DNA of 64,000 nucleotides, from assembly GCF_002812205.1 (NCBI RefSeq), contig NZ_NPEA01000013.1, forward strand, positions 30,560-94,559, written 5' to 3'. This document shows positions 52,111 through 63,107 of the stretch, one piece after another. The position numbers were made by a program, and so were the translations under genes. The stretch comes from Leptospira neocaledonica (GTDB lineage: Bacteria > Spirochaetota > Leptospiria > Leptospirales > Leptospiraceae). Positions within the stretch are counted from its first letter, which is position 1, and every line of letters begins with the position of its first letter. The notes beneath the pieces were generated by a model. It had not been told where the DNA came from. It did no database searches and saw nothing but the letters and a program-made list of their open reading frames with translations.

Positions 52111-52485
52111 ATGGATCCTAAAGAAAGAATGGAGCTGATTCGTCAGGGAAATCAGGCCTTCAACGAAGGTGATATCCGAAAGGCCAGGGAATGTTTTCTG
52201 AAAACGGAATACAAGGACGGGCTTATTCGTTTAGGAGACCATTTCATGTTCGAGAAAAAACTTCCGATTCTCGCCTACGGATATTATAAAAAGGCGGGTT
52301 ATCAGAGAAGGATAGACGAAATTTTCCAAAGAATGTTATGGGCCCTTTCCCAATGGATTGGACCGGATAAGTTCAAAAACCCCGAACCCGAAAGAAAAGC
52401 TCCGGATCCGGAGGATTTTGTGGTCCATCCAATCTTAAGACAAACCGCCTTGGACATACTCAAGAAAAACGGAATGTCTATCTAA
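52111..52485 (+). CDS. Small helical hypothetical protein
   Basis: A 124-residue soluble protein. The first half (NQAFNEGDIRKARECFLKTEY) looks like a TPR-type helical pair, the rest is charged with a Pro-rich linker (NPEPERKAPDPED). No family is named. Its last four bases overlap the convergent VOC gene. Confidence 0.7.
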   Translation: MDPKERMELIRQGNQAFNEGDIRKARECFLKTEYKDGLIRLGDHFMFEKKLPILAYGYYKKAGYQRRIDEIFQRMLWALSQWIGPDKFKNPEPERKAPDPEDFVVHPILRQTALDILKKNGMSI

Positions 52486-52865
52486 GCGCTTACCGGCGCA
52501 GTATATTTCACGAAATCTATTCCGATCCCGTTCGGGTCCGAGACTGCAAAATGTCTGTCTCCCCATTCTTCTTCTTTTAAATCTAAAAGGATATTTAGAT
52601 CCTTTTTTTTCAGTTCGGAATAAAGAAGATCTACATCTTCAGTTTCAATCGTGAGATACATTCCAAATCCAGAATATTCTTTTTGGAAGGCGGAGTTTTG
52701 GCTTGGAAGATCCGGAAGTAAAAATGAAATTTCATGTTTTCCGTTGGGAGTAGAAAGAAGAATATACCAATCATTTTCGAAAACGATCCGAAATCCTAGT
52801 TTGTTAACATAAAATTCCTTGGTCTCTTTCAATTTGTTTGTGATTATACCTGGATTTAGTTTCAT
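52482..52865 (-). CDS. VOC-family (glyoxalase/bleomycin-resistance fold) protein
   Basis: A 127-residue VOC protein with paired beta-alpha-beta-beta-beta modules: KLNPGIITNKLKETKEFY at the N-terminus and HFAVSDPNGIGIDFVKY at the end. Relatives act as lyases, isomerases or antibiotic-binding proteins. Metal ligands are not obvious, so it may be a binding protein. It is downstream of the AraC regulator by about 70 bases and could be its target. Confidence 0.82.
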   Translation of the reverse strand: MKLNPGIITNKLKETKEFYVNKLGFRIVFENDWYILLSTPNGKHEISFLLPDLPSQNSAFQKEYSGFGMYLTIETEDVDLLYSELKKKDLNILLDLKEEEWGDRHFAVSDPNGIGIDFVKYTAPVSA

Positions 52866-52933
52866 AAGTTTCTCCTATATTCTGAAATGTAACCTGAAAC
52901 TAAAGATCCGGATTGTAAAAATCGGACAAAGTA

Positions 52934-53698
52934 TTAACGAAATTTGCGCAGAGAAGAAGGAGTGAGACCTGTGAATTTTTTCCAGTCCTTGATAAAATGG
53001 GACTGGTCGTAAAAACCTTCTCCTATTTCTAGATTGCCGTTTTCTTTCCAATTACGAAGAACTGTTTGGAATCTTAGAACTTTCGCAAATTCTTTGGGAG
53101 AGAGTCCTATATTTTCAGAGAATAATCTTCTGAGATGCCTGGAAGAAATTTGAAATCCCAATTTTTCCGTGGGCTTTTGAAAATCTGAATATATTTCTTT
53201 CAAAGAAGTCTCGATCCTTGGATCGGTTTCTAAAACCTTCTTCCTTAAAAGTCCCGAAAAATAAAGATCACAAGTTTTGATCCGATTAAAAAAAGAATTA
53301 GAAATTCTTAATTTTTCTTCTAATTCTTTAGCTTCCGTCGGGAATATTTCAAGAAAGGGAGAAGTCTGGGCCTTTACTTCTCCAAGATCCATTTTAAAGA
53401 ATCTGCGAATTCCGGAAGGCAAAAATCGTATTCCGAACCAACGATCCCCAGGCTGAATAGGAAAACTTTCTAAGGAAGTCGGGGAGAGAGAAATTAAGAC
53501 AGGGCCTTCGGAGTTTAGATTTAAGATAAGATCCACACAAGCATCGGGGACTACTTGGTATTGGCTTGGAGTGGACAATTCGGAACTGAATTCCCAATAA
53601 TATGCGATACAAGATATGAGTTCAGTACAAGGTGCAATTTCAGAATATTGGATTCCTAGATTGAGTTGTAATGGACTGAAATTTTTTTTATATTCCAT
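52934..53698 (-). CDS. AraC-family transcriptional regulator
   Basis: A 254-residue regulator. The N-terminal half ([21 protein letters not shown]) resembles the DUF6597 sensor domain. The C-terminal half has the double helix-turn-helix, with [28 protein letters not shown] and [23 protein letters not shown]. It probably controls the VOC gene below it and possibly the divergent GH18 gene. Confidence 0.88.
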   Translation of the reverse strand: MEYKKNFSPLQLNLGIQYSEIAPCTELISCIAYYWEFSSELSTPSQYQVVPDACVDLILNLNSEGPVLISLSPTSLESFPIQPGDRWFGIRFLPSGIRRFFKMDLGEVKAQTSPFLEIFPTEAKELEEKLRISNSFFNRIKTCDLYFSGLLRKKVLETDPRIETSLKEIYSDFQKPTEKLGFQISSRHLRRLFSENIGLSPKEFAKVLRFQTVLRNWKENGNLEIGEGFYDQSHFIKDWKKFTGLTPSSLRKFR

Positions 53699-53770
53699 CT
53701 TTTGACGGGCCGTATTACTAATTCGTTTTCCGACTTGTCATCGTTTCTATTTGTAAAAACCTCGGAAACC

Positions 53771-55036
53771 TTGAAACGTATTATTCATCAGTTATTTTTT
53801 CCTGTCCTTATTTTAGCATTCTCCGGGCTTTTAGGAGCCTGTTTTTTGGAAGGTCCTAAGGAGTCTCAAAAAGTTGCACCTCCTACAGCTCCAGAAGGTC
53901 GTTTGTTCGCTTCTACCTGGTCTCAAGATTTTTATGCAATGATGAAATATGTCCATCTTTATGATGAGATCCATCCATTTTTGTATAATCTGGAGGGTGG
54001 ACGCAGTAATACGGGCCGTATACTTTCCGTTTGGAAGAAGGACGAGATCGACGAAAGGATTCGTTGGCTCAGGCTCATGTCTCCGCGAACATTGATCATT
54101 CCCACAATTTTTCGTTGGGAAAACGATTTCGAAAAAGTCTCGGATGCGATCGGTCTGAATGGAAACACCAAGGTCAGAGATCTTCATATCCAGAACATAC
54201 TCAAAGAGATAGATACATACGGATACGACGGGATCGATATAGACTATGAAGGAATGACCTGCGAGAAGAAGGAAGTATTTCAGGAATTTCTAATACTTCT
54301 CCGGGATGAACTGCATAAAAAGGGAAAGATCCTATCAGTAGCCATCCATCCTAAAACTGTTGCGGAAAAACCTTCCGTATATCCTTGCAAAGGTTTGAAG
54401 TCTTCCATCCAAGTGGATTTTTATGAAGCTTACAGAGGCCAGTTGACTCATGACTACGAGTTTTTAGGGAAGGTTGCGGATAAGGTCAAAATTATGGCCT
54501 ATGAATTACATCCTCGTAAACAAGGTTTTCCTGGACCAGGTCCTCAGGCTCCGGATTGGTGGATCGATAAAATTTTAGAATATGCAGTTGCCCGTATCCC
54601 AAATGACAAATTGTACATGGCGATCCCCACTTACGGATACGACTGGGCATTACACTGTCAGGCAGAAACAAAATCGGTCTATTATTCTAGAGCAAAATGG
54701 ATCCGGGAAAAAATGGCTCCCAGAAAAGAAGAGCCCACCGATGTATTAGAAATATTTAAAACACAACCCAAGGCTGAAGATTGGACCTATCTCAGGCCTT
54801 ATTTGTATAGGCATCAAGGTCACGTATATTCGGATCCTTCTCTCTGGTATAGAATGGGCGGATGTGATAGAGTCGCATTCTATATGAATCGAAGTGCTTT
54901 CGAGAAGAAGATGAAAATATTGGATAAATACAAGATCCGAGGATTTTCCTTTTGGCAATTAATAGAAGATAACGACCCCGAGATCCATAAATATCTGGAA
55001 GAAAAATTAGGATCCGAACTTTCGGAAGTACATTAA
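53771..55036 (+). CDS. GH18-like glycosidase lipoprotein
   Basis: Read from a TTG at 53771, which yields a compact lipoprotein signal ([20 protein letters not shown] then LGAC); the frame extends to a TTG at 53702. The 421-residue protein has the GH18 catalytic signature DGIDIDYEG, with Asp153, Asp156, Asp158 and Glu160. Other barrel strands include [10 protein letters not shown] and [11 protein letters not shown]. Members hydrolyse chitin, spore-cortex or other N-acetyl sugars. Peptidoglycan remodelling at the outer surface is possible; the substrate is unknown. Its end overlaps the acyl-CoA dehydrogenase. Confidence 0.85.
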   Translation: MKRIIHQLFFPVLILAFSGLLGACFLEGPKESQKVAPPTAPEGRLFASTWSQDFYAMMKYVHLYDEIHPFLYNLEGGRSNTGRILSVWKKDEIDERIRWLRLMSPRTLIIPTIFRWENDFEKVSDAIGLNGNTKVRDLHIQNILKEIDTYGYDGIDIDYEGMTCEKKEVFQEFLILLRDELHKKGKILSVAIHPKTVAEKPSVYPCKGLKSSIQVDFYEAYRGQLTHDYEFLGKVADKVKIMAYELHPRKQGFPGPGPQAPDWWIDKILEYAVARIPNDKLYMAIPTYGYDWALHCQAETKSVYYSRAKWIREKMAPRKEEPTDVLEIFKTQPKAEDWTYLRPYLYRHQGHVYSDPSLWYRMGGCDRVAFYMNRSAFEKKMKILDKYKIRGFSFWQLIEDNDPEIHKYLEEKLGSELSEVH

Positions 55037-56205
55037 GAATTCTTCATGATACTTCCGGAGATGATCAGTTTCTGGATCTCACTTGTTCCACCGCCTATTT
55101 CTCCAAGTCTAGTGTCTCTGTATAGACGAGAAACTTTATATTCATCCATATAACCGGCACCTCCGTGAATCTGAACCGCTAGATTTGTAACTTCTCTCGC
55201 GGCAGTGGTGGCGAATAATTTGCAAGCGGCGCATTTTCCGGAAAGACTCATACTTGGTTTTCCTTCCGATTCTATTTTTTCCATTTCCCAAGCGGTATTA
55301 TACGTAAGCCATTTCGCCGCCTCGTATTTGGAATAAATTTCCGCTAACATAAATGCAACACCTTGGTGTTGGTAAATGGATTTACCGAAACTTTTGCGAG
55401 AAGCGGAAAAAGATTTGGATTCATCTAAACAAGCCTTCATAACTCCTAAGGAGTAAGCGGCCAAAGAAAGTCTTTCCGCATTAAAGGTTTGCATTGTTTG
55501 TCTAAAACCTTTTCCTAATTTACCTAAAATATTCTCTTCGGGAACTTCTACATCTTCGAAGAATAATGCTCCGGTTGGAGACGCCTTCAATCCCATCTTG
55601 TCCATTGCCGCTGATCTGGAGACACCTTTGGAATTTAGATCTACGATAAAATGAGTGAGCCCTTTTTCTTTTCCGGTCTCGTCCAAGGTTCTCGCAAGAA
55701 CCAAACAATAGTTTGCATTGGGAGCATTTGTGATAAAGGTTTTTTGGCCGGATAAAAGGTAACGATCCTTTCCTGATTTTTTAGCAAGAGAAGAAAGCCC
55801 GGAAACATCAGAACCTCCGTCGGGTTCGGTGACCCCTAAAGAGCCGATGGTCTTACCGGAGATAATATCAGGCAGATATTTTTTCTTTTGTTCTGGGGTT
55901 CCGAAATGTTTTATAGGAAGTCCGAATAATCCCGCAGAAGCACCTGCGCTAAAGAAAGTAGAACCACAGGATTCGGAGATAATCTCCATGGCTAAGGTGC
56001 TTAAAAAAACTCCTGCTCCTTGTCCGCCGAATTCTTCCTCGTGTAAAAGGCCTAGATAACCGGCCTCTCCTAATTTGAGATAATGAGATCTGGGGAGTTC
56101 CTTTGTTTTGTCCGCTTCTTCCGCAAAAGGATGAATTTCCTTTTTGCAAAAAGTGCGAAATGATTCTGTGAACTCTTGTTCATCGACGCTTAGGCTAAAA
56201 TCCAT
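55033..56205 (-). CDS. Acyl-CoA dehydrogenase
   Basis: A 390-residue FAD enzyme with [17 protein letters not shown] (FAD/substrate loop) and TFITNAPNA. The C-terminal motif is IGGGTSEIQ rather than YEGTxEIQ, as in long-chain and isovaleryl types, where the catalytic Glu lies in helix G; Glu244 in NAERLS fits that place. It oxidises acyl-CoA to enoyl-CoA, feeding the crotonase encoded just upstream on the same strand. Chain preference cannot be read. Confidence 0.93.
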   Translation of the reverse strand: MDFSLSVDEQEFTESFRTFCKKEIHPFAEEADKTKELPRSHYLKLGEAGYLGLLHEEEFGGQGAGVFLSTLAMEIISESCGSTFFSAGASAGLFGLPIKHFGTPEQKKKYLPDIISGKTIGSLGVTEPDGGSDVSGLSSLAKKSGKDRYLLSGQKTFITNAPNANYCLVLARTLDETGKEKGLTHFIVDLNSKGVSRSAAMDKMGLKASPTGALFFEDVEVPEENILGKLGKGFRQTMQTFNAERLSLAAYSLGVMKACLDESKSFSASRKSFGKSIYQHQGVAFMLAEIYSKYEAAKWLTYNTAWEMEKIESEGKPSMSLSGKCAACKLFATTAAREVTNLAVQIHGGAGYMDEYKVSRLYRDTRLGEIGGGTSEIQKLIISGSIMKNS

Positions 56206-56345
56206 TTAGATCCCCTCAGATCCTGCTAAACTCAAAGAAACATATGCGAAGGCAAGTAGAATTCCCTGCATCCGAATATTGTTTGTTAAGGTTGCAAACT
56301 AAAATGAATTTTATCCGAAATAATATATTCTAAAAATTTAAAATA

Positions 56346-57140
56346 CTATTTTCCTTTAAAAACTGCCGTTCTTTTTTCCAATAAGGAGCGGATCCCTTCT
56401 TGTCCGTCTTCCGATTTTAAACAATCAGTTACCAAAGGTAAAAGATCATCTATCGCTTCCAGATCTCCTACTTCAATGGCCTTTCTTGCGTTCGCCAAGA
56501 CTGCATTTATCGCCTTAGGAGCCTGGGCAGAAATTTTTTCAGCAAGTTCTATTGCTCTTTGTACTAATTCCTTTTTAGGTAGAACTTCTTGAACTAGTCC
56601 GATCCGATATGCCTCGTTCGCATCGAAACTGTCTCCTGTTAGGATATGTTTCATTGCATTTCCCCAGCCGGCAGTCCTTACGAATCGGATAGTAGCACCA
56701 CCGAAAGGTAAAATCCCCCTTTGTACTTCCATTTGAGCGAACACAGTCTTTTCTGCGGCCAGTGCGATGTCGGAAGCAAGCATCAATTCAATTCCTAAAG
56801 TTAGGCAAAACCCGTGAACTGCTGTGATCAAAGGTTTTTTGCGAACTCTGCCTGTTCCTCCTGTATCCCATGGATTGACATTCCCGTTTTGGAAGAAACT
56901 TCTACCTCTTTCTATGATGGATTTGGCAACATCTTCCAATTCCAATCCGAAAGTAAAATGAAGACCGTTCGCATATAAAACTGCACATCTTGAACTTGCA
57001 TCATCTTCATAAACAGTAAGAGCGTCGCTTAACTCCATGATCATTTGTGTATTCATTGCGTTTCTTGCGTCGGGGCGATTGAGGGCGATACAAAACACCG
57101 ATCCCTTTTTTTCTATTTGGATATAAGTATAAGATTTCAT
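56346..57140 (-). CDS. Enoyl-CoA hydratase/isomerase family protein
   Basis: A 264-residue crotonase-fold protein. It begins IQIEKKGSVFCIALNRPDARNAMN and contains the oxyanion/acid region HGFCLTLGIELMLASDIALAA, with the first catalytic Glu in GIEL and a second in QMEVQRGILPFGG. It is an acyl-CoA hydratase or isomerase, functionally next to the acyl-CoA dehydrogenase about 140 bases downstream. It is divergent from a 7TM AraC regulator. Confidence 0.9.
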   Translation of the reverse strand: MKSYTYIQIEKKGSVFCIALNRPDARNAMNTQMIMELSDALTVYEDDASSRCAVLYANGLHFTFGLELEDVAKSIIERGRSFFQNGNVNPWDTGGTGRVRKKPLITAVHGFCLTLGIELMLASDIALAAEKTVFAQMEVQRGILPFGGATIRFVRTAGWGNAMKHILTGDSFDANEAYRIGLVQEVLPKKELVQRAIELAEKISAQAPKAINAVLANARKAIEVGDLEAIDDLLPLVTDCLKSEDGQEGIRSLLEKRTAVFKGK

Positions 57141-57318
57141 AAAATCCTCCGTGGCGGGTAGACCATATAGTCTACTCTCTGAATCCTATGTCGTTTATTT
57201 TTCTAAATTTGATGTCAAACTTTCTTACTTTTTAAGAAAGAACCGATTTCGTTTCCCAACTAAAATAAAGGCCCCACAGAAGGTTGACAGCACTGATAGA
57301 TCGTGGATAAAGCCTTGG

Positions 57319-58455
57319 ATGCCTAATATTCCGATTTACCTTCCGGAACAAGTTTCTCAATCTCAGATTTTCTGGATTTTGGTTTCATTTACAATCTTCG
57401 GAACATACCTAGGGGTCCTATTATGTATTGGGCAGAATATTCTAGAAAGAAAAACAGCCCTGAATCGTTTGCTTTCGTTGCTATTTATATGTTTGGGATT
57501 ATTGCAGGGCACTTGTTTATTTTATGTGTTCGGACTCTCTTCTTACTTTCCTAGAATTGTACTTCTTCATGTTCCCGTTTTAGGTTCCATCGGCCCGATT
57601 CTATACGGGATTCATAAGATTATCCAAGATTCAGAATTCGAAAAATCTGCATTAGGATTAAGTCCAAAACATTCCATCTTGCCTGGGGTCATCTGGGTTT
57701 TATATTTTTTAAGTTTTATTCCGGATTCAGAATCTATAAGAGAAGGTATCCGATCCTTCTCAGAAACAAGAAGCACGTATGATTTTGTCTTTCTAATCCC
57801 GCTTCTTATACTTGCCGCATATATCGCAGGATTATTGAGAGGTAGCAGAATATTATTTAAACCGAATGTTCTGAAGGAAGAATGGACTGCGAGAGTTTTG
57901 CTTTATATCATTCTTGCTACGATTGCAAATCATTCCGTAGGTGCATTTTTTCTAATAGGTAAAAACCCTCTTTTTCTATTGGTTAGCGCCTCTATGATGG
58001 GCTTAAGTCTTTGTGTTTCCTATTTGATTGGAAGAAGATACCCTGCTTATTTCCAAAATTTGCAAGAAGTCGCAAGAGTGACCTTCCAAAAATATTCCCG
58101 CTCCTTGCTCCAAGGAATGGACATAAGTACACTCAGAGAAAATTTATTACAAACGATGGAAGTCGAAAAACTGTACAAAGATGAGGACTTGAGTTTGGCG
58201 AGTTTAGCGGATGAGTTAGGACTTTCTTCTCACCAACTTTCCGAGCTAATTAATCAGGAAATGGGCAAAAACTTTTCGGCATTTGTAAACGAGTATAGGA
58301 TTCGGGAAGCTTGTGAATTACTCTCTAAAAACAAAGATTCTTCCATTTTAGATATCGCCTATGAGGTGGGATTTAGAAGTAAAACCTCCTTCCATAGGGC
58401 ATTTCAGAAAGAAGTTGGAGTTCCTCCATCCGAATTTAGGGAAAAAAATCCTTAA
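57319..58455 (+). CDS. 7TM-AraC transcriptional regulator
   Basis: Read from the ATG at 57319; the longer frame from a GTG at 57151 adds 56 non-conserved-looking residues. The 378-residue protein has about seven membrane helices (residues 15-235) and a C-terminal AraC domain with SLASLADELGLSSHQLSELINQEMGKNF and ILDIAYEVGFRSKTSFHRAFQKEVGVPPSEF. Such regulators sense membrane or envelope cues. It stands between the crotonase and the desaturase/acyltransferase pair and may control them (inference). Confidence 0.85.
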   Translation: MPNIPIYLPEQVSQSQIFWILVSFTIFGTYLGVLLCIGQNILERKTALNRLLSLLFICLGLLQGTCLFYVFGLSSYFPRIVLLHVPVLGSIGPILYGIHKIIQDSEFEKSALGLSPKHSILPGVIWVLYFLSFIPDSESIREGIRSFSETRSTYDFVFLIPLLILAAYIAGLLRGSRILFKPNVLKEEWTARVLLYIILATIANHSVGAFFLIGKNPLFLLVSASMMGLSLCVSYLIGRRYPAYFQNLQEVARVTFQKYSRSLLQGMDISTLRENLLQTMEVEKLYKDEDLSLASLADELGLSSHQLSELINQEMGKNFSAFVNEYRIREACELLSKNKDSSILDIAYEVGFRSKTSFHRAFQKEVGVPPSEFREKNP

Positions 58456-58478
58456 TAACGGTCCCATCCTATCAATTG

Positions 58479-58502
58479 AAACCGATCCTACGGTGTCGGT
58501 TT
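58479..58502. other. Stem-loop after the 7TM regulator
   Basis: AAACCGA (58479-58485) pairs with TCGGTTT (58496-58502) across 10 bases. It lies 24 bases past the regulator stop and 68 before the desaturase. The T-run is short, so termination is uncertain. Confidence 0.35.
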
Positions 58503-58569
58503 ATAGAATGGAACGACGGATCAGAGATCCTTTCGTATAATTCTCTCCATCAGTTACATCGGAGTGGAT

Positions 58570-59637
58570 ATGAATTCCTTAACCCTTGAGCGAAAAAACA
58601 TTTCGGATCGATTTACCGAAAAAGAAAAAACAAAACGTATTATCAAATGGATTCGTCGTTCGGATTCTAAACTTAGAAAACGTTTCTCTTTTTTAAAATA
58701 CCAAAACGCGATCGGATTCGGGATCACTATGGGATCCGCTTTCGGAATGATCTTATTAGGAAGTTTGTATGTAATGGATATCATTCCATTCTGGGCATGT
58801 ATTATTGGGAATGGGATCTTAGCTTCTTTTCTTCATGAGATGGAGCATGACTTGATCCATAGTATTTATTTTAAAGAAAATCCAAAAGTTCAAAATTTTC
58901 TATTCTGGATGGTTTGGTTATTCCGTGCGAATACTGTTAATCCTTGGTTTAGAAAAGAGATCCATCTTCTGCATCATAAACTTTCCGGGAACATCGAAGA
59001 TATAGAAGAAAGATTTATCAGTAATGGAATGCCTTGGGGGTTCAGACGTATACTTGTAATGATAGATCCTATCATGGCAGTCGTCCTACAAGGGCCTAAG
59101 ATCAGAAAGGACGCGATCCGTTATCTTGCAAAAATAAAAGCTAAGCCGATTAAGGGGCCTTATCGTTTAGTATACCTTCTTCTTTGGTATTCATTCTTGA
59201 TCTGGGGAATGATTTCATTGATCAACTGGACCTTAGGAAACCCTATACAAGAAACAGGAACCGTCGCAAACATTCATAATTTCTTAAATACTGCTGCAGT
59301 AGTATATTTGATCCCTTGTTGGTTAAGGCAATCTGCTATTCAGATCGTATCTTCTAATATGCATTATTACGGAGATGTGAAGAGTTTATACCAACAGACC
59401 CAAGTGTTGGATTCTTGGTGGATATTACCTTTACATTTGTTCTGTTTTAATTTTGGAGCCACTCATGGAATCCATCATTTTGTGGTGACACAGCCATTCT
59501 ATCTACGACAAGCGGTCGCACCTAAAGTAAAACCATTCTTAAAAAAATATGGAATTCGTTTTAACGACTTTGAAAGTATGACAAGGGCGAATCGTTACCA
59601 AAAAGAAGAAATGGATGGTATTGCGATTCCGGCCTAA
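58570..59637 (+). CDS. Membrane fatty acid desaturase
   Basis: The ATG at 58570, six bases past CGGAG, is preferred over a GTG two codons earlier. The 355-residue protein has about four membrane helices and three histidine clusters: HEMEHDLIH (about 91-99), HLLHH (about 134-138) and ATHGIHHFV (near 300). These bind the di-iron centre in integral membrane desaturases and hydroxylases. It likely modifies fatty acyl chains or a related lipid. The following acyltransferase starts 21 bases later, forming a probable operon. Confidence 0.9.
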   Translation: MNSLTLERKNISDRFTEKEKTKRIIKWIRRSDSKLRKRFSFLKYQNAIGFGITMGSAFGMILLGSLYVMDIIPFWACIIGNGILASFLHEMEHDLIHSIYFKENPKVQNFLFWMVWLFRANTVNPWFRKEIHLLHHKLSGNIEDIEERFISNGMPWGFRRILVMIDPIMAVVLQGPKIRKDAIRYLAKIKAKPIKGPYRLVYLLLWYSFLIWGMISLINWTLGNPIQETGTVANIHNFLNTAAVVYLIPCWLRQSAIQIVSSNMHYYGDVKSLYQQTQVLDSWWILPLHLFCFNFGATHGIHHFVVTQPFYLRQAVAPKVKPFLKKYGIRFNDFESMTRANRYQKEEMDGIAIPA

Positions 59638-59658
59638 TACTTTAAAGTCGGAAATGGC

Positions 59659-60936
59659 ATGCAAAATTTAAAAGAATCTGAAAGACCACAAGGGCAATTC
59701 ATTCGATCTTTAGACCAAGCGGAGGCAAATTTCTGGTTATACGACCGTGCCTCCTCTATGAACTTCTGCGTAATGGCAGAAGGAGAAGGTTCTTTCTCTG
59801 AAGAAAGTTTGCGCAAGGCCCTGGATCTTATCCAAAGCAAACATGCGTTAGCTAAGGTTCAGATCTTAAAGCAGGCCGGACAAGATTCTCACTTATACTT
59901 TGCCACCTCAGACAAAAAAATTCCCATCCAAAAGGACTTCTATTCACCTGATTGGAAATCCAAATTAGCTAAGGAAACTATCCGGCTTTTTGAATTGGGA
60001 GATTCTCCTTTAATCAGAACTATATTTTATACATCCGGAAATTCTAAATTTGCGATCGGTGTTATCTTTCATCATAGTATCGGAGATGGAAGATCAGGTT
60101 GTAGATTCCTCTTAGATGTCCTCAGGGCAAGTACGGGAGAAGCGGACGAAATAGAAGGAGATTCGGAATATTCTTCCTTAATGGAATTATATCCTGCGGA
60201 AGAATTATATAAAGGTGGTCCTAAGCCAGAAAAACCGCTCGCTATTCCTCAATTCACTCGTAAGAAGGAAGAGCAAGATCCTGAAATCATTAGTTTCTAT
60301 TTGGAAGAAGAAGACGTTGATTCACTCTTAAAAACTTCCAAACAAAAAAAGATTTCCTTTCATGGGATTTTAGGTGCTTCTCAGGTTACTGCACTTGCTG
60401 ATTTTTTTGATAAAGGACAAGAAGGAGTATTGTACCTTTCTACTCCGGCAGACCTAAGGCCTCATTTGAGCCATCCCGTTCCTGATTCCGCATTAGGACT
60501 TTATATTTCATTATTCACTACTCCGGTGAATATCAGAGATCCTTTCGATATGAAAGCAAAGGCCATTATGAACGATGTAAGAGCTCGTATCGGAAGAAGG
60601 GAAGGCCGAGCATTTTACGAACTTCTTCCTCCTTCGGAACAATTTTTAGAAAAAGAAGACGGATTAAAACTTTTTCAATTATTGATGAGCCGAAATCCTC
60701 AATCCAGTTTGTTGAGTAACGTAGGAATTATTCCAGTCCTAAGTTCTGATGAAATAAAAGTAAAAGAACTTTCTTTTACGGTTCATCCTGCTTTAACACA
60801 AACAATTTTCACAACCGTAACAACTTACGAAAATAGAATGGCTATCAATATCAACTATGATAAGAATCGTTGGAAAGAAGCGGATATTTCTCAATTCGCC
60901 TATTCTTTCCGAAAGAACATACTTTCAAATTCTTAA
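59659..60936 (+). CDS. Condensation-fold acyltransferase (AATase/PapA/WS-DGAT type)
   Basis: A 425-residue CoA-dependent acyltransferase-fold protein with HHxxxDG as HHSIGDG (His138-Gly144). A later LSNVGIIPV segment resembles the DFGW-like solvent-channel region of the fold. Members esterify alcohols, glycerol lipids or peptides. With the desaturase it may build a modified or storage lipid. Exact donor and acceptor are not deducible. Confidence 0.82.
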   Translation: MQNLKESERPQGQFIRSLDQAEANFWLYDRASSMNFCVMAEGEGSFSEESLRKALDLIQSKHALAKVQILKQAGQDSHLYFATSDKKIPIQKDFYSPDWKSKLAKETIRLFELGDSPLIRTIFYTSGNSKFAIGVIFHHSIGDGRSGCRFLLDVLRASTGEADEIEGDSEYSSLMELYPAEELYKGGPKPEKPLAIPQFTRKKEEQDPEIISFYLEEEDVDSLLKTSKQKKISFHGILGASQVTALADFFDKGQEGVLYLSTPADLRPHLSHPVPDSALGLYISLFTTPVNIRDPFDMKAKAIMNDVRARIGRREGRAFYELLPPSEQFLEKEDGLKLFQLLMSRNPQSSLLSNVGIIPVLSSDEIKVKELSFTVHPALTQTIFTTVTTYENRMAININYDKNRWKEADISQFAYSFRKNILSNS

Positions 60937-61051
60937 GCCTATCTGTCCCAAAATGTTTTCATTTAAGTGCGGGTTGTTTGAATGAGAATTTGACTTCGCT
61001 CCGCTAGTCTCCCTCCGGGTTTTCTCGCTTTCTAAGGATCGCTTGAAAACC

Positions 61052-61459
61052 TCAAAAAGGAAGGATACGTTTTCTATTTATAAAAACTCTTCTGCCCAAG
61101 ATCCAGCCCCAGGCTAAGATTCCGCAGCCAAGGTAAGAGATCAAATTTGGGACCAAAAGAATTTCGACTTCTGCAAGAACAGGAACTTGCATGGTCAAAC
61201 CTGCGAGCATTAGAATTGTATGAATTTCGGCAACTCTTGCTTTTTTTTCGTCCAGGTATTTTCCCAATCCTCCACTGCTAATAAACGCTAAAACTCCAAA
61301 GATAGCTCCTATTCTTCCGATATATGCGGAGAATAATTCGAAATTTAGAATATCAGGAAATTGGAATAGAATGATAAACGGACGAGAAAAAAGAAAACTT
61401 AAAGAAATAATTCCCAAGTATCTATGAAGCCTAAGTTTGTTTTTAGGAGAAAGTTCCAA
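61052..61459 (-). CDS. Small four-helix membrane protein
   Basis: A 135-residue protein with four hydrophobic helices (about 15-33, 45-65, 80-100, 105-125). HRYLGIISLSFLFSRP at the N-terminus contains a possible His ligand. No family is recognised. It lies 9 bases after the permease stop on the same strand and may be co-expressed. Confidence 0.7.
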   Translation of the reverse strand: MELSPKNKLRLHRYLGIISLSFLFSRPFIILFQFPDILNFELFSAYIGRIGAIFGVLAFISSGGLGKYLDEKKARVAEIHTILMLAGLTMQVPVLAEVEILLVPNLISYLGCGILAWGWILGRRVFINRKRILPF

Positions 61460-61468
61460 GGTCGAAAC

Positions 61469-62926
61469 TTAAGCGGGATCTGCGCTGCCTACAGGAATAG
61501 GTTCGTTTTCAGGAAGTAAACTTAAACCGCCTGTTTCCAATTCCGGTTCGGAAATTGTGTCAATCGGTATCGGTTGAGATTTTTTAGAAAGTTTAAAATA
61601 ATAGTATAATGGAATGGAGAATAAAGTAAATCCGAAACCCCAAAGAGCTTCCGCACTTTTATTGTAGAGCAAAGTTGCAATAATTAGAATATTAGAAAGT
61701 ATGTATAAATAAGTAGAATACGGATATCCTGGAATTTTGAATTCATTCTTTAAATGTCTTTTTTCAAAAATAACAGGAGTATAAGCCGTAATTGTCGCTA
61801 ATAATAGGGTAGAGCAGGTGATTAGGTATAAAAGTGATTCTATTTCTTTTACAAAACAAAAAAGACAGGCATACAAAAACTGAAAGATCAAAGATTTGTA
61901 AGGACTATGATATTTAGAATGTAGTTTAGCCATACTTGGAAAAAAGAATCCATCTCTCGCCATAGCAAAATAGATCCTAGAACCACCGATGATATAAGCG
62001 GAAATTCCGCCTAAAAACACCCAACAGATAAATGCAGTGATCAGAATATTCACACCGTTTCCGAATAAAAACCCGGAAGCAGTTACACCTATCTTTTCAT
62101 CTCCTGCTAAAAATTGAACAGGAGCTGAACTTAAATACAGAAAATTGATGAGAACATAAAGAAGAGTAACTAAAGTGCAAGAAACAATCACGGACTTATA
62201 GATATTCTTTTCAGGATCTTTCACCTCTTCCGCAACATAAGTGATCATGTTCCAGCCCAAATAGGAAAAAGTGACCGGGATTGCTCCTGCCAATAGAAGA
62301 TTCCATCCTTGCAGGTCGGAAGGGATCAAGGAAAAGGATTCAAAATTTTGAATATCATAATTTCCTATAGTAAATCCTAAAACGACGAATGCAACCAGGC
62401 CCAAAATTTTGAAGGTAGTGAAAAAATTTTGGATACGAGAAGCGAATCCGATTCCGAAAAAGTTTACGATCGTAAAAAACAAAATCGTGGAAATTCCCAA
62501 GATCTGAGCCACACCCAGGGAGAATGTGATTCCGAGAAACTTAGACTCCAAAAAATAAATGTCCCAACTCGGATTGAATAAGGTAAGAAACGACTTAGAG
62601 AACGCGATCGCAGAAAGAGAGATGGACGCCGAAAAATTTACGGAAAGAGAAAGCCATCCACTTGAAAATGCAACGATAGGGGAATAAGCTTCCTTTAGAT
62701 AAACGTAATCTCCTCCTGCATACGGAAAGATACTCGCCGATTTCGCATAACTCATCGCACCTGCTATAGCCAAGAATCCGCCCAAGATCCAACAAAGAAG
62801 CGCCCAGCTTGGATTGGAAGTCTGGGTTAGTATATAACCGGTAGTGATAAAAATCCCCGGTCCCACCATAGAGCTGAACATGAGAGAAATAGAATCGTAA
62901 AGATTAAGAGAGCGGCGAAGTTTCAT
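61469..62926 (-). CDS. APC-family amino acid permease
   Basis: A 485-residue transporter with twelve membrane helices. The first-helix signature [21 protein letters not shown] and the [28 protein letters not shown] segment are typical of the APC superfamily (AAT/LAT type). The C-terminal cytoplasmic tail is acidic with Pro. It imports amino acids by proton or exchange coupling; substrate unknown. Confidence 0.93.
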   Translation of the reverse strand: MKLRRSLNLYDSISLMFSSMVGPGIFITTGYILTQTSNPSWALLCWILGGFLAIAGAMSYAKSASIFPYAGGDYVYLKEAYSPIVAFSSGWLSLSVNFSASISLSAIAFSKSFLTLFNPSWDIYFLESKFLGITFSLGVAQILGISTILFFTIVNFFGIGFASRIQNFFTTFKILGLVAFVVLGFTIGNYDIQNFESFSLIPSDLQGWNLLLAGAIPVTFSYLGWNMITYVAEEVKDPEKNIYKSVIVSCTLVTLLYVLINFLYLSSAPVQFLAGDEKIGVTASGFLFGNGVNILITAFICWVFLGGISAYIIGGSRIYFAMARDGFFFPSMAKLHSKYHSPYKSLIFQFLYACLFCFVKEIESLLYLITCSTLLLATITAYTPVIFEKRHLKNEFKIPGYPYSTYLYILSNILIIATLLYNKSAEALWGFGFTLFSIPLYYYFKLSKKSQPIPIDTISEPELETGGLSLLPENEPIPVGSADPA

Positions 62927-63051
62927 TTCGAGTTTTGGTCAAGATAGCCCTTTTACTTTCACTCACAAGACATTTTCAAACTCCTTTAAATCACTCGTTG
63001 TAGGAGGTTCAATAATAGTTTCGTATTCTAGATCTATCCGAATTGGCCTCA

Positions 63052-63067
63052 TGTGGGAATTCCTACA
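63052..63067. repeat. Near-palindromic 16-base repeat, copy 1
   Basis: TGTGGGAATTCCTACA is self-complementary except for one G-T pair. Related copies are TGTTGGAGTTCCTACA at 63465-63480 and a 12-base match TGTGGGAATTCC at 2864-2875. These look like a small dispersed element. Confidence 0.5.
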
Positions 63068-63107
63068 AATGCTTTGGGAGGCTCTTCGTAAGGCTCAGGC
63101 GAGTTAC

